From Chersky-267 sp963744115 (GTDB taxonomy: Bacteria > Chloroflexota > Limnocylindria > Limnocylindrales > CSP1-4): DNA of 64,000 nt. Positions 37,403-46,399 of the stretch are shown here, in pieces. The notes beneath the pieces were generated by a model. That model saw only the letters and a program-made list of their open reading frames with translations. It was not told where the DNA came from and made no database searches. How positions within the stretch are numbered: position 1 is the stretch's first letter; each line of letters starts with the position of its first letter. Where the stretch lies: contig CAVUSI010000002.1 of NCBI GenBank assembly GCA_963744115.1, positions 496,001 through 560,000 on the forward strand, read 5' to 3'. The position numbers and the translations under genes were made by a program.

Positions 37403-39471
37403 GCGCGGTGGTCGGTCGCGGCCGGCATTACCTCCAGCGCGACGGGCGGTCGATCGTCCCGGTCGGCGCCCACTTCGTCCCGGTCGAAGGGCCCGATTGG
37501 CCGTGGCGGGTCGGACCGGAGGCGTTCGACCGGGCGTTCGCGGCGATGGCCGCGGCCGGGCTCGATACGGTCCGGATCGACCTCCTGTGGGCGGCGCTCG
37601 AACCGGCGGAGGGGCGATTCGACGCGGATCACCTCGCGGTCCTCGACGAGATCCTCGCCTCCGCCCGGCGACATGGGCTGCTCCTCCACCCGACGTTCTT
37701 CATCGGCGGCGAGGTCGGCGATGCCTACTGGGACGTCCCGTGGCGGGCGGGACGCCACCCGCACCGCGATCCGGGCCTGATCGATCGGCAGGCCGCGCAC
37801 GTCGCCGAGCTCGGGCGGCGCTGGCGGGACGATCCGGCGATCCTCGCCTGGGACCTGACCGACGAGCCGCCCCTGTGGCTGTTCACCGACACGACGGACG
37901 ACGACGCGCGAGGCTGGACGGCCGCCCTCGCCGCGTCGCTCCGATCCGTGGACCCGACCCACCTGATCACGATCGGGACGGCCAGCCAGGAGGTCGGGGT
38001 CGGACCGTTCCGGGCCGACGTCGTGGCTGGGCTGCTCGACTTCACGACCGTCCATCCGTACCCGACCTACAACCCCGACCTGGTCCCCGACAGCCTGCTC
38101 AGTCGACGGATGACCCAGGCGGCGGCCTTCGAGACGGCGCTGGCGGCCGGCGCGGGGCGCCCGGTGATGCTCCATGAGTACGGGGTCTCGTCGGCGCAGT
38201 TCGACCCGGAGCTCGCCGCCGACTACGACCGGCTGCTGAGCTGGTCGAGCTTCGGTCGCGGGGCGATCGGCTTCCTCGCCTGGTGCTGGACCGATGCCGA
38301 GCCGGCCGCGGCTCGCCGGGCGCCGTACGTCCGCCAGCCGCACGAGACCCAGTTCGGCGTGACCGACCACCTCGGCGGCTTGCGACCGCGTGGTCGGGTC
38401 CTCCGGGAGGTCGCCGCGACCCTCGCCGTCCTGTCCGACGACCTCGACGGCCTCGCCGGTGACGGACCGGTCGCCTGCTCGGCCATCCCGGTCCCGCACG
38501 AGTACGTCCGCGCCTACGACCCGGCGGGGTTCGGCCTGACCGACGCTCCGGCGGGACCCTATGCCCCGGCCGAGATGGCCTGGGCACCACAGCGGGACCA
38601 CCTCCCGCTCGTGCGTGGCTGGCTCAACGCGTTCGTGCTTGCGGCGAGGGCCGGAGCGTCGGTGGCGTTCGAGCGCGAGTCGCTCGACGACGTCTGGCCG
38701 GTCGTCCCGCTGGTCATCGTCCCGGCGCCGCTCACGTCCACCACGTCGTCGCTGCTCCACGTGCGGACGAGCTTCTGGCACGGCGCGGAGGCGCACTTCG
38801 GGCGCGGCGGGTCGCTCTGGCTGTCGATGGCCGCCGATGCGGCCCTGCCCGGGATGGGGTCGCTGGCCGGCTGCCATCTCGCCGACCGCGCGCCCGCGGA
38901 TCGCCCCGGCACGCTCCGGTTCGTCCGGCCGTGGGGCCCGTTCGCGACGGGGGACGAGCTGACCCTGCCGACCGGCGATGGCTCGCTGTCCACCCGCTGG
39001 GCGCGGCTGGCGCTCGACGACGGCGAGGTCGTCGCGCTCGATGCGGACGGCGGCCCCGGCCTGGTCGTCGCCGCCCGCGGGTCGGGGCTCGTCGCGACCT
39101 GCGCCGCGCCCGTCGAACTGCTCCTCGCGGCCCGGCCCGATGCGCACGGCGCGCTCGACCGGAGCTGGGGCCTGTACGCCGGGCTGCTCGCCGAGGCCGG
39201 CATCCGCGAGCCCGCCTCGGTCGACCATCCGGAGGTGACCTGCGGGACGCTCCACGGTCCGTCCGGTGGACTGGCGGTGCTCACGAACCACGGGGAGGCG
39301 GACCTTCGGGTGGACCTCCGGCTGCCGGACGATGCCGCCGCCATCCGTCGCTACCGGCCGACCGGGATCGAGCCGCTCGCGCCGGTCCGTGCGCCGACGG
39401 GGGACATCACGGTCGCGCTCGAGCTGCCGCCCCGGGGCTTCGCGATCGTCGGCTGGGTGGGGCGGACGTGA
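37399..39471 (+). CDS. TIM-barrel glycoside hydrolase, GH5/GH42-like, with C-terminal accessory domains
   Basis: 690 residues, no signal peptide, so intracellular. A (beta/alpha)8 barrel occupies about 1-330: GLDTVRIDLLWAALEPAEG (about 54-72) is the usual second-strand motif, LTDEPPLW carries the probable acid/base Glu near 156, and MLHEYGVSS the probable nucleophile Glu near 260. The remainder (about 380-690) resembles the flavodoxin-like and beta domains of GH42 beta-galactosidases. ATGA overlap with the SIS gene and GTGA overlap with the kinase gene. It likely cleaves the imported oligosaccharide in the cytoplasm; specificity cannot be read from sequence. Confidence 0.82.
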   Translation: MSAVVGRGRHYLQRDGRSIVPVGAHFVPVEGPDWPWRVGPEAFDRAFAAMAAAGLDTVRIDLLWAALEPAEGRFDADHLAVLDEILASARRHGLLLHPTFFIGGEVGDAYWDVPWRAGRHPHRDPGLIDRQAAHVAELGRRWRDDPAILAWDLTDEPPLWLFTDTTDDDARGWTAALAASLRSVDPTHLITIGTASQEVGVGPFRADVVAGLLDFTTVHPYPTYNPDLVPDSLLSRRMTQAAAFETALAAGAGRPVMLHEYGVSSAQFDPELAADYDRLLSWSSFGRGAIGFLAWCWTDAEPAAARRAPYVRQPHETQFGVTDHLGGLRPRGRVLREVAATLAVLSDDLDGLAGDGPVACSAIPVPHEYVRAYDPAGFGLTDAPAGPYAPAEMAWAPQRDHLPLVRGWLNAFVLAARAGASVAFERESLDDVWPVVPLVIVPAPLTSTTSSLLHVRTSFWHGAEAHFGRGGSLWLSMAADAALPGMGSLAGCHLADRAPADRPGTLRFVRPWGPFATGDELTLPTGDGSLSTRWARLALDDGEVVALDADGGPGLVVAARGSGLVATCAAPVELLLAARPDAHGALDRSWGLYAGLLAEAGIREPASVDHPEVTCGTLHGPSGGLAVLTNHGEADLRVDLRLPDDAAAIRRYRPTGIEPLAPVRAPTGDITVALELPPRGFAIVGWVGRT

Positions 39472-40502
39472 CGGCGGCGATCCTGGCCGTCGACGGTGGC
39501 AACTCCAAGGCCGACATCGCGCTCGTGGCTCCGGACGGGACGCTCCTCGGGGCGGTGCGGGGGCCGACGGTCTCCCACCAGGCCGTCGGCCTCGGGCCTG
39601 GGCTCGATGCCCTCGAGTCGACCGTCGGACACCTGCTCCGTCATGCCGCTGCCGACCCCGACCTGCGGCCGGTGGCGCGGGTCGGCATCTTCACCCTGGC
39701 CGGCGCGGACCTCCCCGCCGACATGCGGCTGCTCCGGCGGGCGCTCGTCGAACGGGCGCTGGTCGACGAGGTCGTCGTCCTCAACGACACCCACGCCGCG
39801 CTGCGGGCCGGGAGCGATCGCCCGTGGGGTGTCGTCGTCGTCTGCGGTGCCGGGATCAACGGACTGGGGGTCGGCCCGACCGGCCGGACGGTCCGCTTCG
39901 CCGGCGTCGGCGAGTACTCCGGCGACCGCGGCGGCGGCGGCGATGTCGGGACCGCCGCCCTGGCGGCGGCGATCCGGGGCCGTGACGGTCGAGGACCCCG
40001 AACCAACCTCGAGCGGCGCGTCCCGGCCCACTTCGGTCTGCGCCGGCCCGACGACCTGACGCTCGAGCTGTACTCGGGACGGCTCGACCCGGACCGCCTC
40101 CGCGAGCTCACCCCGCTCGTCTTCGCGACCGCGGCCGACGGGGACACCGTCGCGACCGCGATCGTCGACGCCCTGGCCGATGAGGTCGTCGCCTGGGCAC
40201 GAGCGATCATCCGACGACTGCACCTTACCCGCCGCGACGTCCCGGTCGTCCTGTCGGGCGGTGTCTTCCGGACGTCGTTCGAGCCGTTCTTCGCTCGGAT
40301 CCGGTCGGGTGTCGCGCGAGTCGCTCCGAGCGCCCTGGTCGAGCGACTCGACGCCCCGCCGGTCCTGGGTGCGGCGCTCCTCGGTCTCGATCGCCTCGAG
40401 CTCCAACCCGCCGACCGACGAGCGGCCGAGGTCCGGCTCCGTGCGACCCTGACCGATGACCGGTTGCGGACCGGCGCCGCCGGGCTGCCGGACGAGGGGT
40501 AG
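39468..40502 (+). CDS. BadF/BadG-type ATPase, N-acetylglucosamine kinase-like
   Basis: 344 residues of the ASKHA fold. ILAVDGGNSKADIALV (about 5-20) is the phosphate-1 motif, VVVCGAGINGLGVG (about 123-136) the phosphate-2 region, and VVLSGGVFRT (about 256-265) the adenosine motif. This arrangement is shared by eukaryotic-type GlcNAc kinase and BcrA/BadF ATPases; without an iron-sulfur motif and in a sugar operon it is most likely a sugar kinase. Start GTG 39468 overlaps the glycosidase stop. Last gene of the operon, convergent with panC 6 bp away. It is the second kinase in the locus besides the ROK protein. Confidence 0.8.
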   Translation: MTAAILAVDGGNSKADIALVAPDGTLLGAVRGPTVSHQAVGLGPGLDALESTVGHLLRHAAADPDLRPVARVGIFTLAGADLPADMRLLRRALVERALVDEVVVLNDTHAALRAGSDRPWGVVVVCGAGINGLGVGPTGRTVRFAGVGEYSGDRGGGGDVGTAALAAAIRGRDGRGPRTNLERRVPAHFGLRRPDDLTLELYSGRLDPDRLRELTPLVFATAADGDTVATAIVDALADEVVAWARAIIRRLHLTRRDVPVVLSGGVFRTSFEPFFARIRSGVARVAPSALVERLDAPPVLGAALLGLDRLELQPADRRAAEVRLRATLTDDRLRTGAAGLPDEG

Positions 40503-40508
40503 CGGCCC

Positions 40509-41345
40509 TCAGCCGAGCGGTTCGTTGTCGATGAGGCGGGTCGAGCCGAGGCGGACCGCCAGCGACAGGAGCGCCGGACCCCGGACCGTGCCGAGCTCCT
40601 CGAGCGTGGCCGCATCGGCACAGCTGACGTAATCCACGACCGCCAGCGGTTCGGTGGCAAGGACGGCCTCGACGATCCCGCGCAGGCGGTCGCCCGACCG
40701 TTCGCCGCCGGCCCACGCCTCGCGACCGGCCAGCAGCGCTCGATGGAGGACCGGGGCGGCGGCTCGCTCCTCGGCGGCCAGGTGGACGTTCCGCGACGAC
40801 AGGGCGAGGCCGTCGGGCTCGCGGACGGTCGGACAGGGGACCACCTCCGTCGGCAGCGCCAGGTCGCGGGCCATCCGGTCGATGACCATGACCTGCTGCG
40901 CGTCCTTCTGGCCGAAATAGGCTCGTTCCGCCCCGACCAGCGCGAACAGGATGGCGACCACCGTCACGACCCCGTCGAAATGCCCCGGCCGGGCGGCCCC
41001 TTCGAGCGGCAGCGCGATCCGGCCGACCGCCACGGTGGTGTCGAAGCCCGGGGGATAGACGTCGTCGACCGACGGCGCCCAGACCAGGTCGACCCCTTCG
41101 TCGGTGCAGATCAGCACGTCGCGCGCTTCGTCGCGCGGGTAGCGGCCGAAGTCGTCGGCGGCGTTGAACTGGCGGGGATTGACGAAGATCGTGGCGACGG
41201 TCGTCGCCATCTCGGCGCGGGCCCGCCGGAACAGCGAGCGATGGCCTTCGTGGAGCCAGCCCATCGTCGGCACCAGGCCGACCGGACGGGGAGCGTCGGC
41301 CAGGGCGTCTCGAAGCTCGGCCCGCGTGCGGACGACCCGGGTCAA
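40509..41345 (-). CDS. panC: Pantothenate synthetase
   Basis: 278 residues, the normal length. Condenses pantoate with beta-alanine using ATP. PTMGWLHEGHRSL (about 26-38) carries the HIGH-type nucleotide motif as H-E-G-H, and YFGQKDAQQVMVI (about 143-155) and LSSRNVHL (about 182-189, KMSKS equivalent) are in place. The only start that gives a standard N-terminus is TTG 41345, overlapping the panB stop as TTGA; no ATG or GTG is near. Translation is probably by coupling to panB. No panD is seen in the window, so beta-alanine must come from elsewhere. Confidence 0.92.
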   Translation of the reverse strand: MTRVVRTRAELRDALADAPRPVGLVPTMGWLHEGHRSLFRRARAEMATTVATIFVNPRQFNAADDFGRYPRDEARDVLICTDEGVDLVWAPSVDDVYPPGFDTTVAVGRIALPLEGAARPGHFDGVVTVVAILFALVGAERAYFGQKDAQQVMVIDRMARDLALPTEVVPCPTVREPDGLALSSRNVHLAAEERAAAPVLHRALLAGREAWAGGERSGDRLRGIVEAVLATEPLAVVDYVSCADAATLEELGTVRGPALLSLAVRLGSTRLIDNEPLG

Positions 41346-42295
41346 AGGTCGCGATCGAGCGGGATCCCACCCACCGGGATGCCGGCATCTCCGATCGGCC
41401 GGTCGAGGACGGACTTCCCGAGGACGTCGCCGAGGACGTCGTCGTCCATCCGGACGGTCTGCTCCGGCCCTGGGAATGTGCCGTCGGCGACCTCGGCGGC
41501 GTAGGCGCGCGCGGCGGCCAGGATCGTGCCGCGCAGGTCGGCGTACGGCTTGGCGTGGCGAGGGATGAAGTCGCCCAAGCCGAGCAGGTCGGTCACGACC
41601 TGGACCTGGCCGCTGCAGCCGGCCCCGGCGCCGATCCCGATCGTCGGGATCCTCAGCCGGTCGGTGATCGCGGCGGCGAGCTGTTCCGGGACGAGCTCGA
41701 GGACGATCGAGAACGCGCCAGCCTCCTGGATCGCCAGGGCATCGCCGAGCAGCGCCCGCGCCCCCTGCCGGCTCTTGCCCTGGACACGGACCTTGCCGAT
41801 GGCGTTGATCGACTGGGGCGTGAGGCCGATGTGACCCATCACCGGGATGCCTGCCTTGACCAGCGTCTCGACGATCCGGGCGCTCCGGACGCCGCCCTCG
41901 ACCTTGACAGCCTGCGCTCCGGCCTCGCGCAGGAAGCGGCCGGCACTGTCGAGTGCCTCCTCGGGCCCCGAGTAGGACAGGAACGGCATGTCGCCGACGA
42001 CCAGCGCGCGACCGGCCCCGCGGACCACGGCCTTGGTGTGATGGATCATCTCGTCCATCGTGACCCGCACGGTGGACTCGTAGCCGAGCATCGCCTGGCC
42101 GAGCGAGTCGCCGACCAGGAGCATCGGGATGCCCGCCTGAGCGAGGATCTGGGCGGTCGGGTAGTCGTAGGCGGTGAGCATGGCGATCCGCTCGCCGTCG
42201 GCGTACATCCGGGCGATATCGACGACGGTCAGGCGAGGCCCCGCGGCCGACCCGCCGGCAGGCGGTCGAGGGTTCGGGTTCGAACTGGCGCTCAC
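41342..42295 (-). CDS. panB: 3-methyl-2-oxobutanoate hydroxymethyltransferase
   Basis: 317 residues. First committed step of pantothenate synthesis: ketoisovalerate plus methylene-tetrahydrofolate to ketopantoate. LTAYDYPTAQILAQAG (about 40-55) and VGDSLGQAMLGYEST (about 61-75) hold the Mg-binding Asp residues; VMGHIGLTPQS (about 154-164) and GIGAGAGCSGQVQV (about 222-235) are the other family blocks. The last 35 residues are an extension beyond the usual end. Start GTG 42295 with GAGGAG about 11 nt upstream. Coupled to panC by TTGA overlap. Confidence 0.93.
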   Translation of the reverse strand: MSASSNPNPRPPAGGSAAGPRLTVVDIARMYADGERIAMLTAYDYPTAQILAQAGIPMLLVGDSLGQAMLGYESTVRVTMDEMIHHTKAVVRGAGRALVVGDMPFLSYSGPEEALDSAGRFLREAGAQAVKVEGGVRSARIVETLVKAGIPVMGHIGLTPQSINAIGKVRVQGKSRQGARALLGDALAIQEAGAFSIVLELVPEQLAAAITDRLRIPTIGIGAGAGCSGQVQVVTDLLGLGDFIPRHAKPYADLRGTILAAARAYAAEVADGTFPGPEQTVRMDDDVLGDVLGKSVLDRPIGDAGIPVGGIPLDRDL

Positions 42296-42379
42296 GATCG
42301 GATCGACTCCTCGGGCTGGCTATGCGCTCCGCCCAGCATACGCGGCCCGCGCGAGTCCGCAGGAGTCGTCCGTCGCGGC

Positions 42380-43351
42380 CTACGCGGTGGCAGTGGGGAC
42401 GATCGGCCCGGTCGGCCGGTCCGGTCGACTCCGCCGGACCCGTCGGACGATGAAGAATGCGATGGCGCCGAGGACCCCGAGGACCAGGATGACGGGCAGC
42501 CACAGGATGGCGAACCAGATGCCGGCCGTCGCCAGCGCCTGGCCGACCTGGACCAGGCTCGCGGTCGCCCGATCGACCTCGCCGGCCGGGTCGTAGCCCT
42601 GCTGGGCGGCGACCACGGCGACCGTCTCGAGGCCGTAGGTCACGTCGAGCGTCCCGAATGCCGACTGCTCCTCGAGGTGCTTCTTCTCGGTCTCGAGCTG
42701 CTCGATCTGGCCGCGGACCGCCGTCAGCTGGTTCTGGACGTCGAGCACGTCGCTGATCTTGATCGCCCGGTCCATGATCGCCTGGAGCGCGCGTTCGGTG
42801 GCCTGCAGGTTCGCGATCCGGGCGCCGAGATCGAGCACCTGACCGGTCACCTCGGCACTCTGGGTCTGCTCGGCCACGACCTTGTCGGCGACGCCGCGAA
42901 GGGCGACGAGGGCGTCGTCCCAGTGCGCCGCCGGGATGCGGTAGGTGACCCGCGCCACGGCACTCTCACCATCACCGGACCGTTCGGAGCCGCTGACGTA
43001 CCCGCCGAGAGCGGCGATCTTGGGGCTCGCCTGACCCAGGGCGGCGTCGATCCCCGTCACCTGGAGGGCGAGCGTCCCGGTCTTGATGATCAGCAGGTCC
43101 GATGGGACCGCGTCCGCCTCGGGTCCGCCGGTGACGGGGGCCGCCCGGGCGGGCTGCGGCGCGACCGCCCCGTCGACCGAGGATCCGGTGGTCGACACGA
43201 TCCCCTCGGGGACCGATCCGGTCGACGGCCCCGACCCGCCGACCTTCGTAAGGCTCGTCGAGCTCGCCGAGCAGGCTGCCAGGAGGATCGCCAGGACCGC
43301 CAACGGTACCGACCAGCGCCACCGCCGGGCCTTCGAGATGTGTCCACGCAT
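42380..43351 (-). CDS. DUF4349 lipoprotein with coiled coil and C-terminal membrane segment
   Basis: 323 residues. An N-terminal signal ends with lipobox LLAAC, Cys at 27. After a low-complexity linker the DUF4349 domain begins near 85 (LLIIKTGTLALQV). A coiled coil covers about 175-220 (NLQATERALQ ... IEQLETEKKHLEEQ), then one membrane span (about 275-300) and a basic tail. The protein would be anchored at both ends on the outer face of the membrane. DUF4349 members are common in Chloroflexota and Firmicutes; their function is unknown, with an envelope role assumed. It separates two CoA operons but shares no pathway with them. Confidence 0.83.
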   Translation of the reverse strand: MRGHISKARRWRWSVPLAVLAILLAACSASSTSLTKVGGSGPSTGSVPEGIVSTTGSSVDGAVAPQPARAAPVTGGPEADAVPSDLLIIKTGTLALQVTGIDAALGQASPKIAALGGYVSGSERSGDGESAVARVTYRIPAAHWDDALVALRGVADKVVAEQTQSAEVTGQVLDLGARIANLQATERALQAIMDRAIKISDVLDVQNQLTAVRGQIEQLETEKKHLEEQSAFGTLDVTYGLETVAVVAAQQGYDPAGEVDRATASLVQVGQALATAGIWFAILWLPVILVLGVLGAIAFFIVRRVRRSRPDRPTGPIVPTATA

Positions 43352-43462
43352 CGCCGGAACCTCCGCCCCAGGCCCCGGGACCGTCCTGGTTCCGGCTGCC
43401 GTCGGGCTGACGCTCCACCGGAGCGCCGGGTTCCGCGTCCTCGCTACACCGGCGACGAGCGG

Positions 43463-44797
43463 TCAGCCGGCGCGGCCCGCCAGCCGCAGCGCCAGCCGGT
43501 CGAGGAGGCGATCGGCGACCTCGCGCTTCGACACGAGCGGCCAGGCCTCGGGCTCCGAATCGGCGGCGTAGACCGTCACCCGGTTCGTGTCGGTCCCGAA
43601 CCCCGAACCCGGCTCGCCGACGTCGTTGGCCACGAGCAGGTCCACGCCCTTGCGCCGGAGCTTGTCGGCGGCCCGGTCGAACGATCCGGTCTCGGCCGCG
43701 AACCCGACCAGGAGCGGCGGCGGCTGGAGCGGGTCTCGCGTCCGGGCACCGCTGGCGTCGAGGCCGTGCGCGATCCGGGCGACCTCGGCCAGGATGTCCG
43801 GGGTCGGCTCGAGCTCGAGCGTCAACGGGCCGCCGCGAACGAGCTTGACGTCGGCCGGGGCGACGGGTCGGAAGTCGGCGACCGCCGCGGCCATGACCAG
43901 GACGTCGAACGCGGCCGCGCCGTCCGTCCGGACCAGCCGGTCGAGGAGGGCGGCGCGCAGCTGGCCGGTCGACTCCACCCGGACGATCTCGGCCGCCGCT
44001 GGGAGGGCGACGCTGACGTTGGCAGCGATCAGGGTCACCACCGCTCCTCGGTCCAGGGCCGCTTCGGCGATCGCGACGCCCATCCGCCCGGTGGAACGGT
44101 TGCCGATGAACCGGACCGGATCGATCGGCTCGGCGGTGCCGCCCGCCGTCACCACGACCCGTCGCCCGACGAGATCCGCGTCGCGCGGCCCGACGGCCAG
44201 CCGGGGCGGCCGGGCGGCCGGATCGGGCGCCCGCACGGGCCCATCGCCGGCCGCGGCGACGACGGCGTCGACGATCCGCGACAGCTCGGCCAACCGGCCG
44301 AGCCCGACCTGGCCCGACGCGAGCGGCCCCAGCTCGGGTTCGACGATCGTGTAGCCGAACCCCTCCCGAAGGCGCGCGACGTTGGCCCGGGTCGCCGGGT
44401 GGGCGTACATCTCGCCGTCCATCGCCGGCGCGACGACGACCGGCGCGGCCGTGGCCAGGCAGGCGGCGGTGACGGGGTCGGCCGCCAGGCCGTTGGCCAT
44501 CGCCCCGAGCCAGTGCGCCGTCGCGGGGGCGACGACCAGGACGTCGGCGCTGTCGGCGATCACCACGTGCCCGATCCGGCCGTCGGGCAGCAGGTCGAGG
44601 ATGTCGCCGTCGACCGGGTGACCGCTGAGGGCGGCCAGCGTCAGCGGCGCGACGAACCGCGCGGCCGACGGGGTCAGGAGGACCTGGACGTCGGCGCCCT
44701 CGGCGCGGAGCAGGCGGATGAGCTCGGCGGCCTTGTAGGCCGCGATCGAGCCGGTGATCCCGAGTCCCACCAGCCGGCCGGCGAGCCCACCGCTCAC
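43463..44797 (-). CDS. coaBC: Bifunctional phosphopantothenoylcysteine decarboxylase/phosphopantothenate-cysteine ligase
   Basis: 444 residues. The N-terminal flavoprotein decarboxylase (CoaC, about 1-185) starts LVGLGITGSIAAYKAAELIR and the C-terminal ligase (CoaB, about 200-444) has VVVTAGGTAEPIDPVR (about 206-221), the GNRSTGRMG motif (about 224-232) and KRKG-type residues in DKLRRKGVDLLVAND. The decarboxylase substrate loop, usually P-A-M-N-x-x-M-W, reads PAMDGEMY, an Asn-to-Asp and a Trp-to-Tyr change at conserved positions. GTG 44797 overlaps the coaX stop (GTGA). Two steps of CoA synthesis. Confidence 0.92.
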   Translation of the reverse strand: MSGGLAGRLVGLGITGSIAAYKAAELIRLLRAEGADVQVLLTPSAARFVAPLTLAALSGHPVDGDILDLLPDGRIGHVVIADSADVLVVAPATAHWLGAMANGLAADPVTAACLATAAPVVVAPAMDGEMYAHPATRANVARLREGFGYTIVEPELGPLASGQVGLGRLAELSRIVDAVVAAAGDGPVRAPDPAARPPRLAVGPRDADLVGRRVVVTAGGTAEPIDPVRFIGNRSTGRMGVAIAEAALDRGAVVTLIAANVSVALPAAAEIVRVESTGQLRAALLDRLVRTDGAAAFDVLVMAAAVADFRPVAPADVKLVRGGPLTLELEPTPDILAEVARIAHGLDASGARTRDPLQPPPLLVGFAAETGSFDRAADKLRRKGVDLLVANDVGEPGSGFGTDTNRVTVYAADSEPEAWPLVSKREVADRLLDRLALRLAGRAG

Positions 44798-45606
44798 GCC
44801 AGTCCGGCCTCGAGCGGCTCGCCGCCGCTCACCTCGGCGTGCAGGATCGCGAGGCCCTTCAGGGTGAGCTCTGGGTCGATCGCGTCGATCCCGGGGATCC
44901 CACGGGCCCATGGCGCCGCCGACAGTCCACCGGTCAGGATCGCGCGGACGTCGGCGACGTCGACGCCGCTCGACTCGGCCAGCTCGAGGCGGATCCGGCC
45001 GAGCAGCCCGGTCACGAGCGCCTGGTAGCCGAGGATCGCACCCGACTGCATCGCTCCGATCGTGTCCCGGCCGATCGCGCGGTCCGGGGTGATCAGCTCG
45101 ATCCGTGGCAGCTTCGCCGTGTGCGCGGCGAGCGCCTCGATCCCGACCTCGAGCCCCGGGGCGATGGCCCCTCCGACGAACGCCCCGTCGCCGGCGACCG
45201 CGTCGAAGGTCGTGGCGGTCCCGAGGTCGATGACGACCGCGGGCGTCCCATGCAGCCGCGCGGCCGCGAGCGCGTTGACCAGCCGGTCGGCACCGACGTC
45301 CGTCGGGCGATCGACCCGGATCGCGATCGGGACGCGGCCGGCGCCGGCCGTCAGCAGCGACACGCCGTGGCGCCGGGCGACCGCGGCCAGCGCATCGGTC
45401 AGGGTCGGGACGACGGACGCGCAGGCGATCGCCGACAGCCCGTCGAGGTCGGCGTCATCGAGCCGGAGGAGGCCCGCCAGGAGCAGCTCGAGCTCGTCGC
45501 CCGTGCGCATCGGCAGGCTCGCTGCCCGCCGGCTGGCGATGAGCGACCCATTCCGGAATAGGCCGGTCGTGACGTTGGTGTTGCCGATGTCGACCGCGAG
45601 GAGCAT
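44794..45606 (-). CDS. coaX: Type III pantothenate kinase
   Basis: 270 residues. MLLAVDIGNTNVTTGLF is the type III P-loop-like phosphate motif of the ASKHA fold; GADRLVNALAA (about 104-114) and VIDLGTATTFDAV (about 121-133) are the pantothenate and ATP-binding blocks. Type III kinases need a monovalent cation and are not feedback-inhibited by CoA. The start at 45606 is chosen over one at 45648: the VDIGNTN motif should sit at the extreme N-terminus, and a TATCAT box lies 6 nt upstream. Coupled to coaBC by GTGA overlap, so three of the CoA steps are made together. Confidence 0.93.
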   Translation of the reverse strand: MLLAVDIGNTNVTTGLFRNGSLIASRRAASLPMRTGDELELLLAGLLRLDDADLDGLSAIACASVVPTLTDALAAVARRHGVSLLTAGAGRVPIAIRVDRPTDVGADRLVNALAAARLHGTPAVVIDLGTATTFDAVAGDGAFVGGAIAPGLEVGIEALAAHTAKLPRIELITPDRAIGRDTIGAMQSGAILGYQALVTGLLGRIRLELAESSGVDVADVRAILTGGLSAAPWARGIPGIDAIDPELTLKGLAILHAEVSGGEPLEAGLA

Positions 45607-45612
45607 CTCCCG

Positions 45613-45618
45613 ATGATA
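45613..45618 (-). promoter_or_regulatory. TATCAT -10 box of the coaX-coaBC operon
   Basis: On the minus strand TATCAT ends 6 nt before ATG 45606. The intervening bases CGGGAG could also act as a weak ribosome binding site. Confidence 0.5.
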
Positions 45619-45656
45619 CGCGGCCGCCCCGGCCCGCTCGACCGGCACCTACCGTA

Positions 45657-45686
45657 TTGTCGGGAGGCGGTCGGCTGGGGTAGATT
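45657..45686 (+). promoter_or_regulatory. Sigma70-type promoter TTGTCG-N18-TAGATT
   Basis: TTGTCG at 45657-45662 and TAGATT at 45681-45686 are 18 bp apart. It gives a leader of about 60 nt to the gene starting at 45752, which has its own ribosome binding site. Confidence 0.5.
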
Positions 45687-45751
45687 CCAAGGCAGGCGGA
45701 CGGCGCTCCCCGAGCGTGGTCCCGCACCACCATCGCCGCCGGGAGAAGTGC

Positions 45752-46183
45752 GTGTCGTCCGTCCTGCCGCCCGCGAAGTTCTTCGTCAATCGCGGCATCG
45801 TGTCCAGCCGGACGGACCTCTACAACCTCCTGCGACCGCTCCTCAAGCAGACCGTCACGTACCGCTACGTCCGCGGCCACGACGTGGTCAGCCACGGGAC
45901 CGGCTGGGTCGAGCGGATCGTCCTCGATCACCCCGAGGTCTCGACCTACTTCACCCCGCTGTCGATCTGCCTGAACATCGACTCGTTCGAGCACCTCGAG
46001 TTCGACACCCGCCCCGACCAGCTCCTCGTCTACACCCTCGTCCAGGGCGACGAGCGCGTCGTCCTCGAGTTCGCCCCGATCGGCAGCGACGAGCACGAGC
46101 CGCCGTTGCCCCGCCAGCTCGAGTTCGATACCAGTGGCTTCGTCCAGATGGAGCTGCTCGGTCTGGACCGCGAGGACGCCTGA
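45752..46183 (+). CDS. Unknown conserved-looking soluble protein
   Basis: 143 residues starting VSSVLPPAKFFVN. It alternates hydrophobic and charged residues with several predicted beta strands (VTYRYVRGHDVVSH, LLVYTLVQGDERVVLEF) and shows no membrane segment or known motif. The GTG at 45752 is chosen because GGGAGAA lies 4 nt before it; the frame extends to 45716, but the extra residues are His/Arg-rich and unlikely. The next 216 bases before the purine permease gene hold several GC-rich potential stems but no riboswitch I can name. No function assigned. Confidence 0.68.
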   Translation: MSSVLPPAKFFVNRGIVSSRTDLYNLLRPLLKQTVTYRYVRGHDVVSHGTGWVERIVLDHPEVSTYFTPLSICLNIDSFEHLEFDTRPDQLLVYTLVQGDERVVLEFAPIGSDEHEPPLPRQLEFDTSGFVQMELLGLDREDA

Positions 46184-46399
46184 CCCGCGGGGGAGACGCA
46201 GGCGCAGCTGGGCACAACGTAGGCGCAACGCGCCGGTCGCCGCCGGAGGGACGGTCGACCGGCTGAGGTTCCGGGGGCGGGTCCCCGCTGGCGGCGGTGC
46301 GTGACCGACCGCGGAGCGGGTCCCAGGAGTGCGGGCGCGCTGGCGCGGACCTGACCGCCTCGGTCCGGCGCGCCACACGGGAGTGGAGGGTAGCGGTCC

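Noticed and set aside
35425..39291. A 1,288-codon minus-strand frame opposite the sugar operon
   Set aside because: Low-complexity shadow of real genes; the plus strand has transporter, SIS and glycosidase motifs.
35470..39471. One giant plus-strand gene joining permease, SIS and glycosidase
   Set aside because: The frame passes through non-coding-like translation after each frameshift; the true continuations are in another frame with conserved motifs.
46184..46399. A purine or TPP riboswitch before the NCS2 permease gene
   Set aside because: The GC-rich stems do not match the conserved core bases of either class that I could check by eye.
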